Shown here piece by piece: positions 35,243 to 46,062 of a DNA stretch of 64,000 nucleotides. The position numbers and the translations under genes were made by a program. The notes beneath the pieces are model-generated. The model did no database searches. It saw only the letters and a program-made list of their open reading frames with translations, and was not told the DNA's origin. Position 1 is the first letter of the stretch. Every line of letters begins with the position of its first letter. The stretch is from positions 17,014,531 through 17,078,530 of the forward strand of contig CM040099.1 in NCBI GenBank assembly GCA_022496805.1. Reading direction: 5' to 3'. Source of the stretch: Pohlia nutans. Its lineage: Eukaryota; Streptophyta; Bryopsida; Bryales; Mniaceae.

Positions 35243-35335
35243 GCCGTAAACCTTGAACCCTTAACCCTAAACCCTAAACCCTAAACCCGAAACCTGAACC
35301 CTGAACTTGAACCTTGAACCTTGAAGCTCAAAATC
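35243..35335 (-). repeat. CCCTAAA-type telomere-like block
   Basis: A few perfect CCCTAAA repeats grade into CCTGAA/CTTGAA variants. The block abuts the right end of the 103-bp satellite. A second telomere-like block lies at 27,645-27,830 in the opposite orientation, so the two flank the internal repeat region of the transposon. Confidence 0.85.
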
Positions 35336-36425
35336 AAAATAGCACATTTTAAGTTGGAGTACTCCCATGAAGAGTGTGGAAACATAAATATATTTGTATT
35401 GGAAGAATATTAGGTAGAAGTTATTGTTATTCAGTACAAATTTAGTGTTCCTATGGAATTTCAATATGTAAATATTGTATACGTTGTACTTATATTACGT
35501 GGTACGTGAGTCTAATAGATCATGCCCTGAAGTGGCTAGAGGTGTAACAAATTTTGACCTGTCGTACTTCTTGGTCCTTCTTAGAGAGTGACGGAGGTAC
35601 AGTAGTGGACCAGCATGATGACATGGTAACTCCTACTGAAGTAGGGGGGACAGAACAAAAGGAGCTACATCATGATATGGAAACTACTGTTAGAAAGTAC
35701 AGATGGATAGCAGCATCATGATATGTATGTTGGAGTCGAATTCAAATTTGAAGGGCTCGATCTTGTTTCCCCCTTCTGAATTGGCGGGGATTCTCCGTTT
35801 GAATTCTCTGCTGGACCACCATCTCTGGATCATTCAAATGAATTCAGAGTAGCCTCTCAATTCATAGTTTCATTAGCGCGTTTGAGAGCTCTTTCCTGCA
35901 ACATTGCATGTCATTGGCGGTCTGAAGGGTTGAGGGGGCGGACAAGGGATTGAGGTGGCGGAGCAGGCTTTGAGGAGGCGGAGGAAGCACCGGACGAGGT
36001 GTTTAAAGCGGTCGAATACAATCACAGGGAGCACATGTATTTCGGTCTATCCTTGGAAGATCTTTTGCCAATTGGGTCTGTCCGCATGAGCAGCGTCCCA
36101 GGTTCTATCTCCCATTTATGTTACATGTGCTGATCGGGACGTCCAAGTGCGGGGTTTATACCCCTGTTGTACGGTCTGGCCACTTCCTTCGTCGCACCGA
36201 GTAGAATTCTTCATGCAGTTCTCCGCGGGTTATGTAGAATTTGCAGAGTTAGAGTGGAATTTGTAGTTCAGAATGTGTCTTGCATGTTGGTCGAATGTAA
36301 TGCATGTATGTGATGACGTCTTCTTTGGGTGATTGTGCAGTACGGACAGTAATTGTGCTGTACGGACCCGTGTGGCGAGGTGGAGGCTGCTATCAGGACC
36401 CAACTAACCCGAGTGGCGACTGGAG
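35336..36425. other. Unassigned stretch upstream of the transposase
   Basis: Composition rises from AT-rich to balanced. It includes a GAGG-rich repeat (TGAGGTGGCGGAGCAGG, TTGAGGAGGCGGAGGAAG; about 35,930-35,990). No supported gene; it could hold the start of the transposase transcript. Confidence 0.35.
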
Positions 36426-36829
36426 TATCGGGAGATCCCCCGATGATTATGCGGCAGGAATGCTCTCCCCGACTCTGGGATTGTACAGTTGGATGAGTTC
36501 AGCACTGAGCCTGAGCAGTAGATATCTCACATCGAGAGATCCCACGATATTATAGAATTCGGAGAAGTATCTATAGGCTGCGTCGTAAACCGTGGTCCTT
36601 GTAGGGGTTGTAACGCCGCTTGAGGTATCGGGAGATCTCCCGATGTATATGTGGCTGGAGTGCTCACTCTGAGTCTCGGACTGTAGAGGTGGAGGTGTTC
36701 AACAGTGCGCCTACTCGCTTGATATCTAACATCGAGAGATCCCTCGATCTTATAGAATTTCGACCACTTTCAGGGATTAGGTACAAGAGTGGTCCCTGAA
36801 CGGGCTGGACATCGGAAGATCTCCCGATA
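36426..36829. promoter_or_regulatory. Five palindromes upstream of the transposase gene
   Basis: Copies start at 36,426, 36,530, 36,626, 36,730 and 36,810, spaced 80-104 bp. The last ends 20 bp before the likely start codon. Two ~200-bp units (36,410-36,610 and 36,605-36,800) share CTCTGAGTCT/CGACTCTGGG and GTACAGTTGG/GTAGAGGTGG. Regular spacing suggests a binding-site array or promoter, by inference. Confidence 0.6.
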
Positions 36830-39800
36830 CTGATTTGGATCTTTTTAGAATGGACTCTGGCAGTGACAGTGATGGTCCCCAGATGCCGTTTATGGGACCA
36901 TCCAGTTACGACTTCTCTCAGCAATCAACTGCTCGCTCAGATGAGCTTCGACCCGGGCAATCTGTGAAGCTTGTCGTTCCCCGTTTCGGAGATGTTGGAT
37001 TCGGATCTGTTGTCGAGGTTCATCCTTCTGGGCAGTGGCTTGGAGTTAGCATTCCACCTGGCTCTGCGGAATTTATTCTTGTGCGACCATTAAGCATCGT
37101 GTCGGACGCAGAGAACCTCTTCCTCGAACCTCGCCAGAGAGGCTGCAGCGTTTTGAGGGATGCTTTGAATCGAACAGTCCTCTGGACAGCTGCTGATGCG
37201 ATGGCATTGTTGCAGGATCCTCCCATGGACGATGTTGAATACGTTCGTCCAGAATCTTGGATTGGACTTGAAGTTCAGCGGCTGGACCTTGTGGGTGTGG
37301 TTTTAGCCTTGGGGAGAGTGTTCTGCTCTGAACCAGAGGAGTATTTTCGAGACGGAAGATTGGGCGAGGGATACATTGGAGTGACGATCCTCGATGTCTT
37401 TGTCGGGGACACTGATGCCATAATGAGTAATGAGCGTTGGTTGATATCTGAATGCAAATTCCCAAACGGCCCTTCTCTTCGGTCAACAGTCGACCACTTT
37501 TCCCGCATCCCCAGGGATGTAGATCCGCAAGAGCACCTTGGAGGCAGACGGAAGGCACCTTACCGGTTTATAGTGCGGAGACCGAAAGCATATGAGAAAC
37601 TTCCGCAGTACATTACGAAGACAGCGGATGCTGAAGTGAGGAAGGTTAGCTCCGAGAGGTGCTGCTCGAAGCATTGCTGTTAGACATTTCCACAGGGGCT
37701 CACACTAATAGTGCGTCAGAAATTCTATTCGAAATCCTTTGAGGAAAGGCGGGAATATGGGATTGCTGCGGGTGGACAGATGCATTCAGTCGATGGCGAC
37801 CGTAGGAGGAAGTACTTGACGCTGCATGGTTTGGAAGTTTGCGCGACTGCGTGGTATCTTATTCACGGAGTTCCAAAGTCGACTTTTCATAGCTATGTCC
37901 AAAGATATAACGAAGGGGTTCTCTCAACAGCGCATGGAAACAAGGGCTACAAGCGACTGCGGATTGGAACAGTTCAAGTCATGGGTACTATTGCTGCTAT
38001 TGTCGAGGAGAATGCAGATCAGATGCCCCACCAAATGCGAGGAATCGGACATGGAAGAGTGGACACTTTGAAATATCTTCCTGCAGGCAACAACTGGAAG
38101 CGAGTGATGGCCGACGCCAATGAGGTACGAGTCATTGTTTCGCGTATCAATTGCATCGGGAGATCTCCCAATAGATGTTACTCTCGTATTGACAGTCACT
38201 TCTCTGTCTTACAGTATCGTTGCACTCTACCTACGTCATGCAATATATAACTCTCTTTTCCCTCTACGGTGGTTTCTCATAATTTGTCGAGTAATACTTG
38301 GAGATTGTTCGTTTGCGTTCGTCGCTTTCTTTGCCTCACAACTGATAGGACGTTCCGGAGCATTGCAGACAAATGTTTCATTAGGTCTGCCTACAGTGAG
38401 CCAGTCTACAATTAGTAGGATTAGAAAGGACCTCTTCAGCAATATCGCAATCAAGCCTGTTGGAAGTTCTTTTGCGAAATGCTCAACTTGTGACCAGCTT
38501 CAAGAATTCATTCTGAAGTCACCTAACGGAAGTCCGGAATATGTTGAATTCGTGAAGCAACGGGAGGAGCACCTTGCTCACCAACCATCTTGTCGTCGTC
38601 TGTATGGTGCATGGCGCGAAGAATCAAAGCGCAATCCCAGTGAGATTCTGTGCATTATTCATGACAAGATGGATACTGCAAAAACCGCCCTTCCGCGGAT
38701 GCGGGTTACAACAAAGGCTACTCAAGGTTTGGGCCAACTTCCTATGAACGTAACAGGTATGGTTTCACATGGGCACGGGGATGGCGCCTATGCACATTAT
38801 TGTCCTCAGTGTTGGCCAGGAGATTCTAATGCCACAATATCATCGTTGGCAAGGCTGTTCCGTCGACTGGAAGGCCCCTCAATTCGGGAGTCTGGGGAAC
38901 TATTTGAGTACCCGCCTCAGAACTCTCTGTTCGAGGCATTGTTGAGGGGGAAGTCTAGGTGCCTTGATATTTTACCGCGTACTGAAGGTATTGATCTCCA
39001 ACGGTCTAAACCTTTACCGAGGGAGTTATACCTTCAATTGGATAACTCCGCCAAATGTCGTAGCACGTGATACCGGATATTCCCCTAGAGCGCACTTTTT
39101 CGTATTAAGAATGCTCGTAGAGGTGATTTCCGGGTTATCGTTCCGCGGAGATTCTGTGAAGTGGGAAGTTTCCGGAGACTGATCCGGATTGGTGACTACT
39201 CTCTTCCGGTCACCAATTTACCCCCTTTTTCTCTACTCAAAACCGGATCATTTCCCCTGACTGACCCGATTATGGATAGATCCGGTATCTGTCTAGGTTA
39301 GGAGTTTGACCAACCCTACTTTACCCGATCTATCCTACCCTTTTAATCCGGTTTCCCTTTAACCTCTGTTTTCCTTCAGAGGGTTCTCCATTTATATTTT
39401 TAAGGATACTGGATTTAAAGCTACACCCTCCCCTTTTGATTTCCGTGACAGGGGTTTCACAACTTCCGGATTATCCAAACTCACTTCCTACTCCGGGTGC
39501 TTTCCGTATTACTCTTCAACTGTAGATTTATCCCAAACCCCAGCCGGTCACACAAGAGTAACCCGGATTCCCCCTTAAAAATACTACAACGACTTGCTAA
39601 CCGGGGTGGACAGTATCTAGGGTGTCCGGAAGAGATGGAATTCCTCACGACCTGTTTTACTCTGGCTTCCCCGTACCCTGCAATTACAAGATCTACCCGG
39701 ATGCTGGCACCTCTACCGGACTACCCGTCCAGGAGTTCTGAGAGAACCGGAGTACCCCCTCCTGCCCACTCAGCCACTAATCCAGAATATTTCCTACAAC

Positions 39801-40259
39801 CAGTCCCGGAGAACCCTGCATTCAAACGCTCCTAATTCTCCCAAATCTTCTACCCGGACTCTGAACTGACTCTTACACCAGAACCCGGCTAATCCATCCG
39901 GTTACCAAGGGACTAATTGAGACATTGTTCCGAGTAATACCACGAGCAAACACACATGCACACACACACACACACAGTTGGTGGAAAGAACATGCGCCTC
40001 TACTCATTTACACGGAACAATAGTACACAAAAAGATCCCCAAGATTGACAAGCATTCCTGGGTAAGAAGCCGCCCCAAACACCCAGATCCGGGAAACCCG
40101 CAGATCCTACATTCCCGGGATCCGGAAATCCGGGGAGCTTCCTCCACGGCTCAGTTCCTATCCTCAGCCGCCACTAACATTAAAGTCCTAAAAAGCCTAA
40201 ACACAAAAAGTCTTCTACTCTACCTACTCAAAAAGTCCTACTCTACACGACTAGATCCA

Positions 40260-41690
40260 CTAAATCCGGACCACTAATCCTGGACCTCCGGCGGTCCCGG
40301 GCAGCGGCTCATCCTCCATTGGCTGCCCCTCCTGGACTTCCGGGCTGTCCACCATGATTGGATCCGTGGGCCGAGCTCCTCGTAGTTCGTGCTCGGCCGG
40401 CTGCTCCACCTGTCGTCCTCCGGTTGGCTCGCCTACTTGCGTACCTCCCGACTGGCTACCCGGGTGACCTCCTGGCCCACCCTGTTGCCTTTCCACTCTA
40501 TCTGGCTGAACGTCCATCGCCTCCATTTCCTCCGAGAGGTTCCGGACTTCCACAGGGCTCACTTCGGCCGGTCGGACCATGTGGATTGGCTCCACATCCA
40601 ACCTAACCTGGGAGGTGTGCTCCTGCGTTGAGCTCCCCTTTCGCATCAACCGGTCAATTTCTCCCTCCTGAGGAGCATCTGCAGACACATTGAACATCCC
40701 CTGCAGTCCTTCCCCGGACCCTACTCTATCGCCCCGGTTGGCTGTCTCTTCCTGGCCCGGTTCTTCATCGGAAAAGCTCCCCCTCATGTGTTCTGCCAGC
40801 TCCCGGAACTCCATCAAATAGGCCTCCACCTTTTCTGAATACTCCCGGACCACGTTCTTCATCCGGGCTGCTCCTTCCAATCCCGGCTGACCTACCTTCT
40901 CGTCATACAGCCGGGCTTTCATCTGTGCCTCCCCATCCGGGTGGAACAACCCCGACAGTTTGGTGATGCACTGCCGACTTGTTTTCCCTATCCTCCGGAT
41001 GGTCTCCTCTTGTTCCCGGATCTGCAACTCGTGCTTCTGCACTTGGGCTTCCATTTTCTTGATGTACGCCACCTTCCGTTGCAGCTCCTCCTTGAAACCT
41101 TTCAAGAGAGCGACGGACTCGCTCTCATCCTCCTGGAGACTCTGCAGTTGTCCGGCCAACTTGCTCTCCTTCTCCCTACTCCGGATCAGCTTCCTCTGAA
41201 GCTTCCGGATCCGTGCCGGATACTCCAGAGCATCCTCCGTTCGGAGGAGAGTTCCTGTCTCCTGGAGTGCGGCGAACATGGGAGTGTACTGCTCCGTCAC
41301 CATGTCCAAGGCAATCCGGGTCTGCAGGATTATGTTCTCCGCCCGAAGTGGGGCCTCCCCTTCCTCCTGTACACCTCCGGGTGGACCTTCCTCCTGTACC
41401 GGTTCTTCCTCCAACGGTGGTTCCTGCCTCCGGTCGTCCTCTTCCCCTGTTTCCTCCCCGTCTTCCCCTGCCTCCTTGGGACGTTTGTTGAGCGGGGTTG
41501 TCTTCTTCCGGACGGGTCCTTTGTCCTTCCTAGGGGTGGTCTCCGGACCCTCCGGCTCCTCCTCTTCAATGAGGACCAACTTCCTCTTCAGGCCCGGAAG
41601 TCGCACTTGAGACGTACCTGCCTCCTCCTCTGGTTGCTTCCCCTCAGCCAATCGTTCCTGTGGATCTTCCGGGGCAGGGTCTTCATCCAT
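40260..41690 (-). CDS. Coiled-coil protein, second frame of the insertion
   Basis: The frame is 476 codons plus a stop, starting at an ATG, and follows the previous frame after a UGA and 21 nt in the same phase. The amino part is acidic and basic low-complexity (LKRKLVLIEEEEPEGPE). Residues about 120-250 form a strong predicted coiled coil with regular Leu/Ile spacing and alternating charge (LQRKLIRSREKESKLAGQLQ). The tail is Pro/Gly/Glu-rich. No enzyme motif is visible. It resembles structural or gag-like proteins of plant elements only in general character. It may be the downstream half of a readthrough product with the frame at 41,712-42,899. Confidence 0.5.
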   Translation of the reverse strand: MDEDPAPEDPQERLAEGKQPEEEAGTSQVRLPGLKRKLVLIEEEEPEGPETTPRKDKGPVRKKTTPLNKRPKEAGEDGEETGEEDDRRQEPPLEEEPVQEEGPPGGVQEEGEAPLRAENIILQTRIALDMVTEQYTPMFAALQETGTLLRTEDALEYPARIRKLQRKLIRSREKESKLAGQLQSLQEDESESVALLKGFKEELQRKVAYIKKMEAQVQKHELQIREQEETIRRIGKTSRQCITKLSGLFHPDGEAQMKARLYDEKVGQPGLEGAARMKNVVREYSEKVEAYLMEFRELAEHMRGSFSDEEPGQEETANRGDRVGSGEGLQGMFNVSADAPQEGEIDRLMRKGSSTQEHTSQVRLDVEPIHMVRPAEVSPVEVRNLSEEMEAMDVQPDRVERQQGGPGGHPGSQSGGTQVGEPTGGRQVEQPAEHELRGARPTDPIMVDSPEVQEGQPMEDEPLPGTAGGPGLVVRI

Positions 41691-41711
41691 GAATCCGGAA
41701 TCTGCTTCCGG

Positions 41712-42899
41712 TCATTCCTGGGGCGGTGCTGGAGTGGGTCCTGTCTCCTTCTCTGGCCCGGACTCCACCACCGGGGTCACCTGAGGTTGCTCTTGGGTGG
41801 AGCTTCCTCCCTGACTCCTCACCGGCTTCTTCCGGGTCAGTTTCGGCTGCGGAGAATCCTCCACTTCTTCCGGATCCTCCCTCCTCTTCGTTCTCAGTTC
41901 CCGCTGCATCCTTGCCTCCCCCGGTTGGTCCGTCTCCGGGTCCTTCCTCCTCTGCTGCTCCTCTTGACGCAGCCGGGTGTCACCCTGTTGGCCCCTCTCG
42001 GGCCGGTCTTCTCTCATTTTCGTCCTTTGCTCCGAGCTAGCGCTGGCCCCTCCGGGTTGATCCCTCTCCGGGCGATCTTCCTTCTCCTTCCTGCGCTCCT
42101 CTCCTCGGATCCTGCTCCTGTCCGGTTGGGATGTTGGAGGCGCCATTCTCCTTTCATCCGGTCGTGACGACGACCCGGGTCTGCTGGTACCCGGTCCTCC
42201 ACCCGGAAGAACTATCCTCCTCTTGGTCGGGCTCTTCAGCCCCGGAATGGGCATTTCCTCCAACCTCTTCCGTTCCTCCTCCGTGAGACACCCATGTCTC
42301 TCGTACAGGTGGTGGAGAAATGGGGCCAACGGACACCCCTTCTTATTGTCCAGGTTCACTGCCCACTTCTGCGTATTCCGGTGTAGTAGGATCGCCCAGT
42401 TGATCCTTCTCCCCCGGAGCAGAGCGGAGTAGATGCCCCGGGCCAGCGTTACGGTGAGGGTGGTGGGCTTCTCCGGATTGAGGATGGGCACCACATACTG
42501 GAGCAACCGTTGCTCCCGGGGTATAATGCAGTCCGCCACCTTGAACCCGTCGTGTCCTAAAATGTGGGTGAATCGCGCCTTCACCCAATCCGAGTCGCCC
42601 TTGCCTCCCGGTTCCAAATCTATGCTCGTGTCCGGGAAGCCGTATAACTCCCTCCACATCTCCTGGGTCCAGCTCCCATACTTCGCCCGGATGGTCGTCC
42701 GGAAGGCGCTCAGCATAGACCCGCCCTCAATTTCCTCCAGCATCCGTGAATCCTGCACATCCCACACTCTCCCAAAGAGCCCCGCGCACCCCATCTTCTC
42801 GAGGTCCTTCATCAACTCGTCCAAGTCCCCTTCGTGTGGCGGGATGTCCAGACAGATGCGCTTCTCCGTAATCTTCATCCCGGTTCCCCTCCGCGCCAT
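41712..42899 (-). CDS. Plant-transposon-type protein, first frame of the insertion
   Basis: The product is 395 aa from the first ATG in frame (MARRGTGMKITEKRICLD). The folded-looking part (residues about 1-190) includes ELYGFPDTSIDLEPGG, then LTVTLARGIYSALLRGRRIN and WAILLHRNTQKW. This layout reminds me of the putative plant transposon protein domain found with plant retroelements, but confidence is low. The remainder is highly charged, with repeats of REDRPERxQxG and KxREDPE. The stop is UGA followed by C, and the frame stays open beyond it for another 483 codons. Confidence 0.5.
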   Translation of the reverse strand: MARRGTGMKITEKRICLDIPPHEGDLDELMKDLEKMGCAGLFGRVWDVQDSRMLEEIEGGSMLSAFRTTIRAKYGSWTQEMWRELYGFPDTSIDLEPGGKGDSDWVKARFTHILGHDGFKVADCIIPREQRLLQYVVPILNPEKPTTLTVTLARGIYSALLRGRRINWAILLHRNTQKWAVNLDNKKGCPLAPFLHHLYERHGCLTEEERKRLEEMPIPGLKSPTKRRIVLPGGGPGTSRPGSSSRPDERRMAPPTSQPDRSRIRGEERRKEKEDRPERDQPGGASASSEQRTKMREDRPERGQQGDTRLRQEEQQRRKDPETDQPGEARMQRELRTKRREDPEEVEDSPQPKLTRKKPVRSQGGSSTQEQPQVTPVVESGPEKETGPTPAPPQE

Positions 42900-44679
42900 G
42901 GCTGTAGACTCCGGACGCGCTTCCTTACTCCCCTGAGAATGGCGCAGCTCCTTCTCCGGCAAACTGCTCTCCTCGCGCTCCGGACGCTTCCCTTTTTGCC
43001 TCCGTAGCGTGTGTCTGACCTCCCGGAGTCCCCGCGCCTCTCTTCCCGGCTACGCACCTACTCTCCGTAAATTCCGCCGGAAATGGCGGCTCTCGCTGTC
43101 CGGGTGCTCGCCTCTCCCAAATTCTAACCTTGCGCTACTGTTTCTCCCCGGGCGCTCAATTTCCCTCACTCCCGGGTGCTCCAAATCCTCACACACCGGC
43201 CGCTCACTGCTCTTTCTCTTCGGGTGCGAAATGGGAACCCTAACGCTCTCCGGAGGTGCAAAAATGGGTGCGCACGGAGGGCTGGAGGAACCGGGAAGGA
43301 ATGAACACTGAGCCGCCCAGTTTAAGGCGGCCCAGTTCAATTCCCGGATCGTGGCCGGGCCCGGCAGAGGCCCGTTCCCCGACCCCCGGTTTCCCATCCG
43401 GTCTCATGTCCGGTCCGCCGCCATTCCCAGATTCCGTAATAAACACTTAAGACGCGCGTGAGAGCACCACTCTCTCCAAATAAATAAAGAGGTCACTAGG
43501 AACACCATTTCTCCCATTTATGGCGGATGGGGTTACCTTTTACTGCCCTACAAACCCTAACTGCCCGTTTTTGAATAAACAAGGTTTGACACCAAAGATA
43601 ACAAGAACAAGTATCTCATGGCGTTTCTGTCCTTGCTGACTGCACGGGGTGTTTTCAAGGAAATTCAGGCTGGATTTCTATTAGTTGGTCATACGCATGA
43701 AGATATTGATGCTTATTTTAGCCATTTGTCAAAGGCATTGAAAAGCAAGAATACGTTTGTTCTTGCGGACCTAATGAAGGCCTTCATGCAGTCCCAAAAG
43801 TTGTCATTCATGCCCGAGTTTATTCAAGAGGTTGCAGACTTCAAGTCTTTCATTCATGGCTATCAAAGCAGTGGTGTAGCTTGCCTTATTGGACTTGGAG
43901 AGATGCACGTCTTCAAGTTCTATGTGGACGATGATGGTTGGCCGGTTATGAGGTATAAGAAATCAGCCGTTGATGCACAATGGCTACCCCTCAACAGACC
44001 CCCTATTCAATTGTGGGCTGCAAACATGGATGGTGGCCCAAAACTTCCTCAGGGCTCACCAAAGCCGGTTCCATTCAAGCCTATGTGGGGAAGTGAGGTT
44101 CCTAAATCTACTGGGAATCAAGTGAAGGCGAGAGAGATCGCTACCAAAGCTACTGAAAACAAGAAATTCATGAAGTTGGGACTCCAAAAGTATATTGAGT
44201 ACTGGAGAAATGGAATGGCCAAATGCGAGGGATTTGCAGCAGCATTTGGGCCTTACGTTGACTACTGGACTCGTTTGTTGTCTGAGCTTGATAAGCCTCT
44301 GTCAGTGACACCTCTTGAATTGTTGGAGGGTTTCTGGCCACGCCATGGTTGGAGGGTCCTTCAAGACGAAGTACCGCGCCCAAGATGTTTACCCTTCTTA
44401 CTCGAGGATGTGACTCCTGAGGATGAGGAACCAGAGCCGTATTGTGGCCCAGCAAATGAAGCTCCACAGATTCCTTTCAATCCTTGGCGTGACATTCGGC
44501 CTGGCAGCTGGGTTCTTTTGAGACCTGAAGATCCACTCATTTGTCCTGTATGGCAAGGAAGAGCAGCGAGTACTGTATGCAGAGAGGAAGGAGATGTAAA
44601 CCTTGGGAAATTTCTAATTCAGTTTTGGGAACCCAATAGCGCGGAGAGAGACCTTGTATTGAAATACCGTAATTGTTGG

Positions 44680-45857
44680 TCTGCAAAGTGGGTAGTAGAG
44701 AGGCGCGCTCCGGAGTGGGTCAGTGTTGATGCAGTGGTGTATGCAAATTGGTCGAAAATCATGGATCCGAGGAGTAGAACCATTCCTAAGAAAGCCATGG
44801 AATCTGCGTTAGCAAACTTAGAGAGAGCAAACTTATTAGATCCATGATCTTCTATGCCACTTAGGTACGACATCGGGAGATCCCTCGATGATTACTTTTG
44901 AGTTTCCTGTCTTGCTGATCTTCTGTTAATGACATCGAAGTCATCCATGCCTTACCGATTCTCAGTCTTCCGTGTAATATCTGCCTTCCTCATTTCAATA
45001 ATATTTGTTTCTGTATGGGTTTCGAATATGCTTCCCAATCTAATATGTCGGTCATGTTTGATATTGGGGGCATCCCGTGATAAATACTTCTGAGCCCATA
45101 TGCCTTCTACTCTTTCGTATGTCGCTCGCCATGTGATATCTCGTTCATGTTTGATATCGCGGGATCCCCCGATGAATACTTCTGAGCCCACATCTCTTCT
45201 AATCTTTTGTATTACCCTAAACCGAACGTACGTATATCTCGGTCAGGTTTGCTTTCGGGGATCCCGTGTCTGCAAAGTGGGTAGTAGAGAAGCGCGCTCC
45301 GGAGTGGGTCAGTGTTGATGCAGTAGTGTATGCAACTTGGTCGAAAATCATGGATCCGAGGAGTAGAACCATTCCTAAGAAAGCCATGGAATCTGCGTTA
45401 GCAAACGTATAGAGAGCTAACTTATTTGATCCATGATCTTCTATGCCACTTAGGTACGACATCGGGAGATCCCTCGATGATTACGTCTGAGTTTCCTGTC
45501 TTGCTGATCTTCTGTTAATGACATCAAAGTCATCCATGGCTGATCGATTCTTAGTCTTCCGTGTAATATCTACCTTCCTCATGTCAATGATATTTGTTTT
45601 TGTATGGGTTTCGAATATGCTTCCCAATCTAATATGGCGGTCATGTTTGATATTGGGGGCATCCCGTGACAAATACTTCTGAGCCCACATGCCTTCTACT
45701 CTTTTGTATGTCGCTCGCCATGTGATATCTCGTTCAAGTTTGATATCGCGGGATCCCCCGATGAATACTTCTGAGCCCACATCTCTTCTAATCTTTTGTA
45801 TTACCCTAAACCCAATGTACGTATATCTCGGTCAAGTTTGCTGTCGGGGGATCCTGT
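44680..45857 (+). repeat. 589-bp tandem duplication (right duplicate)
   Basis: This is the counterpart of 1,375-2,552. The second unit starts at 45,269 and carries the truncated coding tail. Confidence 0.9.
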
Positions 45858-45975
45858 GATGAATACTTTGGAGCCCAAATGACTTCTGTTCTTTTGTATC
45901 TCGCTCGCAATGTACTTCTATCTTGGTCAAGTTTGGTGTCGAGAGATCCCGTGATGAATACTTCTGAGCCCCTCC
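44860..45975 (+). repeat. Right subterminal repeats of the complete transposon
   Basis: This is the counterpart of 1,555-2,670. Palindrome variants start at 44,871, 45,155, 45,460, 45,744, 45,842 and 45,937, in units of about 94-97 bp. Confidence 0.8.
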
Positions 45976-46062
45976 AGGAGGGTTCTTCCCACACATTTTG
46001 ACGTCAATGCTCTAAATTTATCATGCATATAATAGGTGATTTCTTATTTCTGGACTCTGGAC

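Larger units (their letters stand above)
39056..43591. mobile_element. 4,536-bp GC-rich insertion with CCAAA target duplication
   Basis: CCAAA precedes (39,051-39,055) and follows (43,592-43,596) the insert. Removing the insert and one CCAAA restores the transposase frame exactly at LDNSAK/DNKNKY. The ends read TGTCGTAGC...GTTTGACA. TG...CA ends and a 5-bp target repeat are typical of LTR retrotransposons, but I find no matching long terminal repeats. The insert is GC-rich, dense in CCGG/TCCGG, and has a CA microsatellite near 39,955-39,975. It carries two same-frame minus-strand open frames. Confidence 0.8.
36850..44847 (+). pseudogene. DUF7869-like transposase gene, disrupted
   Basis: The gene can be followed through exon 1 (36,850-38,124), a phase-0 GT-AG intron (38,125-38,368, with the palindrome at 38,154), exon 2 (38,369-39,055) and, after a 4.5-kb insertion, 43,597-44,847: about 1,070 codons. 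Landmarks are a cysteine cluster CCSKHCC, then FEERREY; CSTC (463-466); IIHDKMDTAKT (Asp524, Asp527); LQLDN (Asp650), continuing across the insertion into DNKNKY; and VGHTHEDID (686-692). These fit a DDE/RNase H-like transposase of the DUF7869 group. Two lesions are visible: an in-frame TAG at 37,681-37,683, directly after the cysteine cluster in otherwise continuous frame, and the insertion, which leaves a stop a few codons past LDNSAK. The ATG at 36,850 is the first in frame. The protein is probably not made intact from this copy. Confidence 0.75.

Noticed and set aside
41278..42167. Long plus-strand frames across the insertion
   Set aside because: They are GC-rich antisense shadows of the two minus-strand frames.
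39056..43591. Insertion as a full LTR retrotransposon
   Set aside because: TG...CA ends and a 5-bp target repeat fit, but I could not find matching terminal repeats or pol motifs.
39056..43591. Insertion as a large intron of the transposase
   Set aside because: Plausible GT and AG positions give a frame that does not rejoin LDNSAK to DNKNKY; the CCAAA direct repeat explains the junction better.
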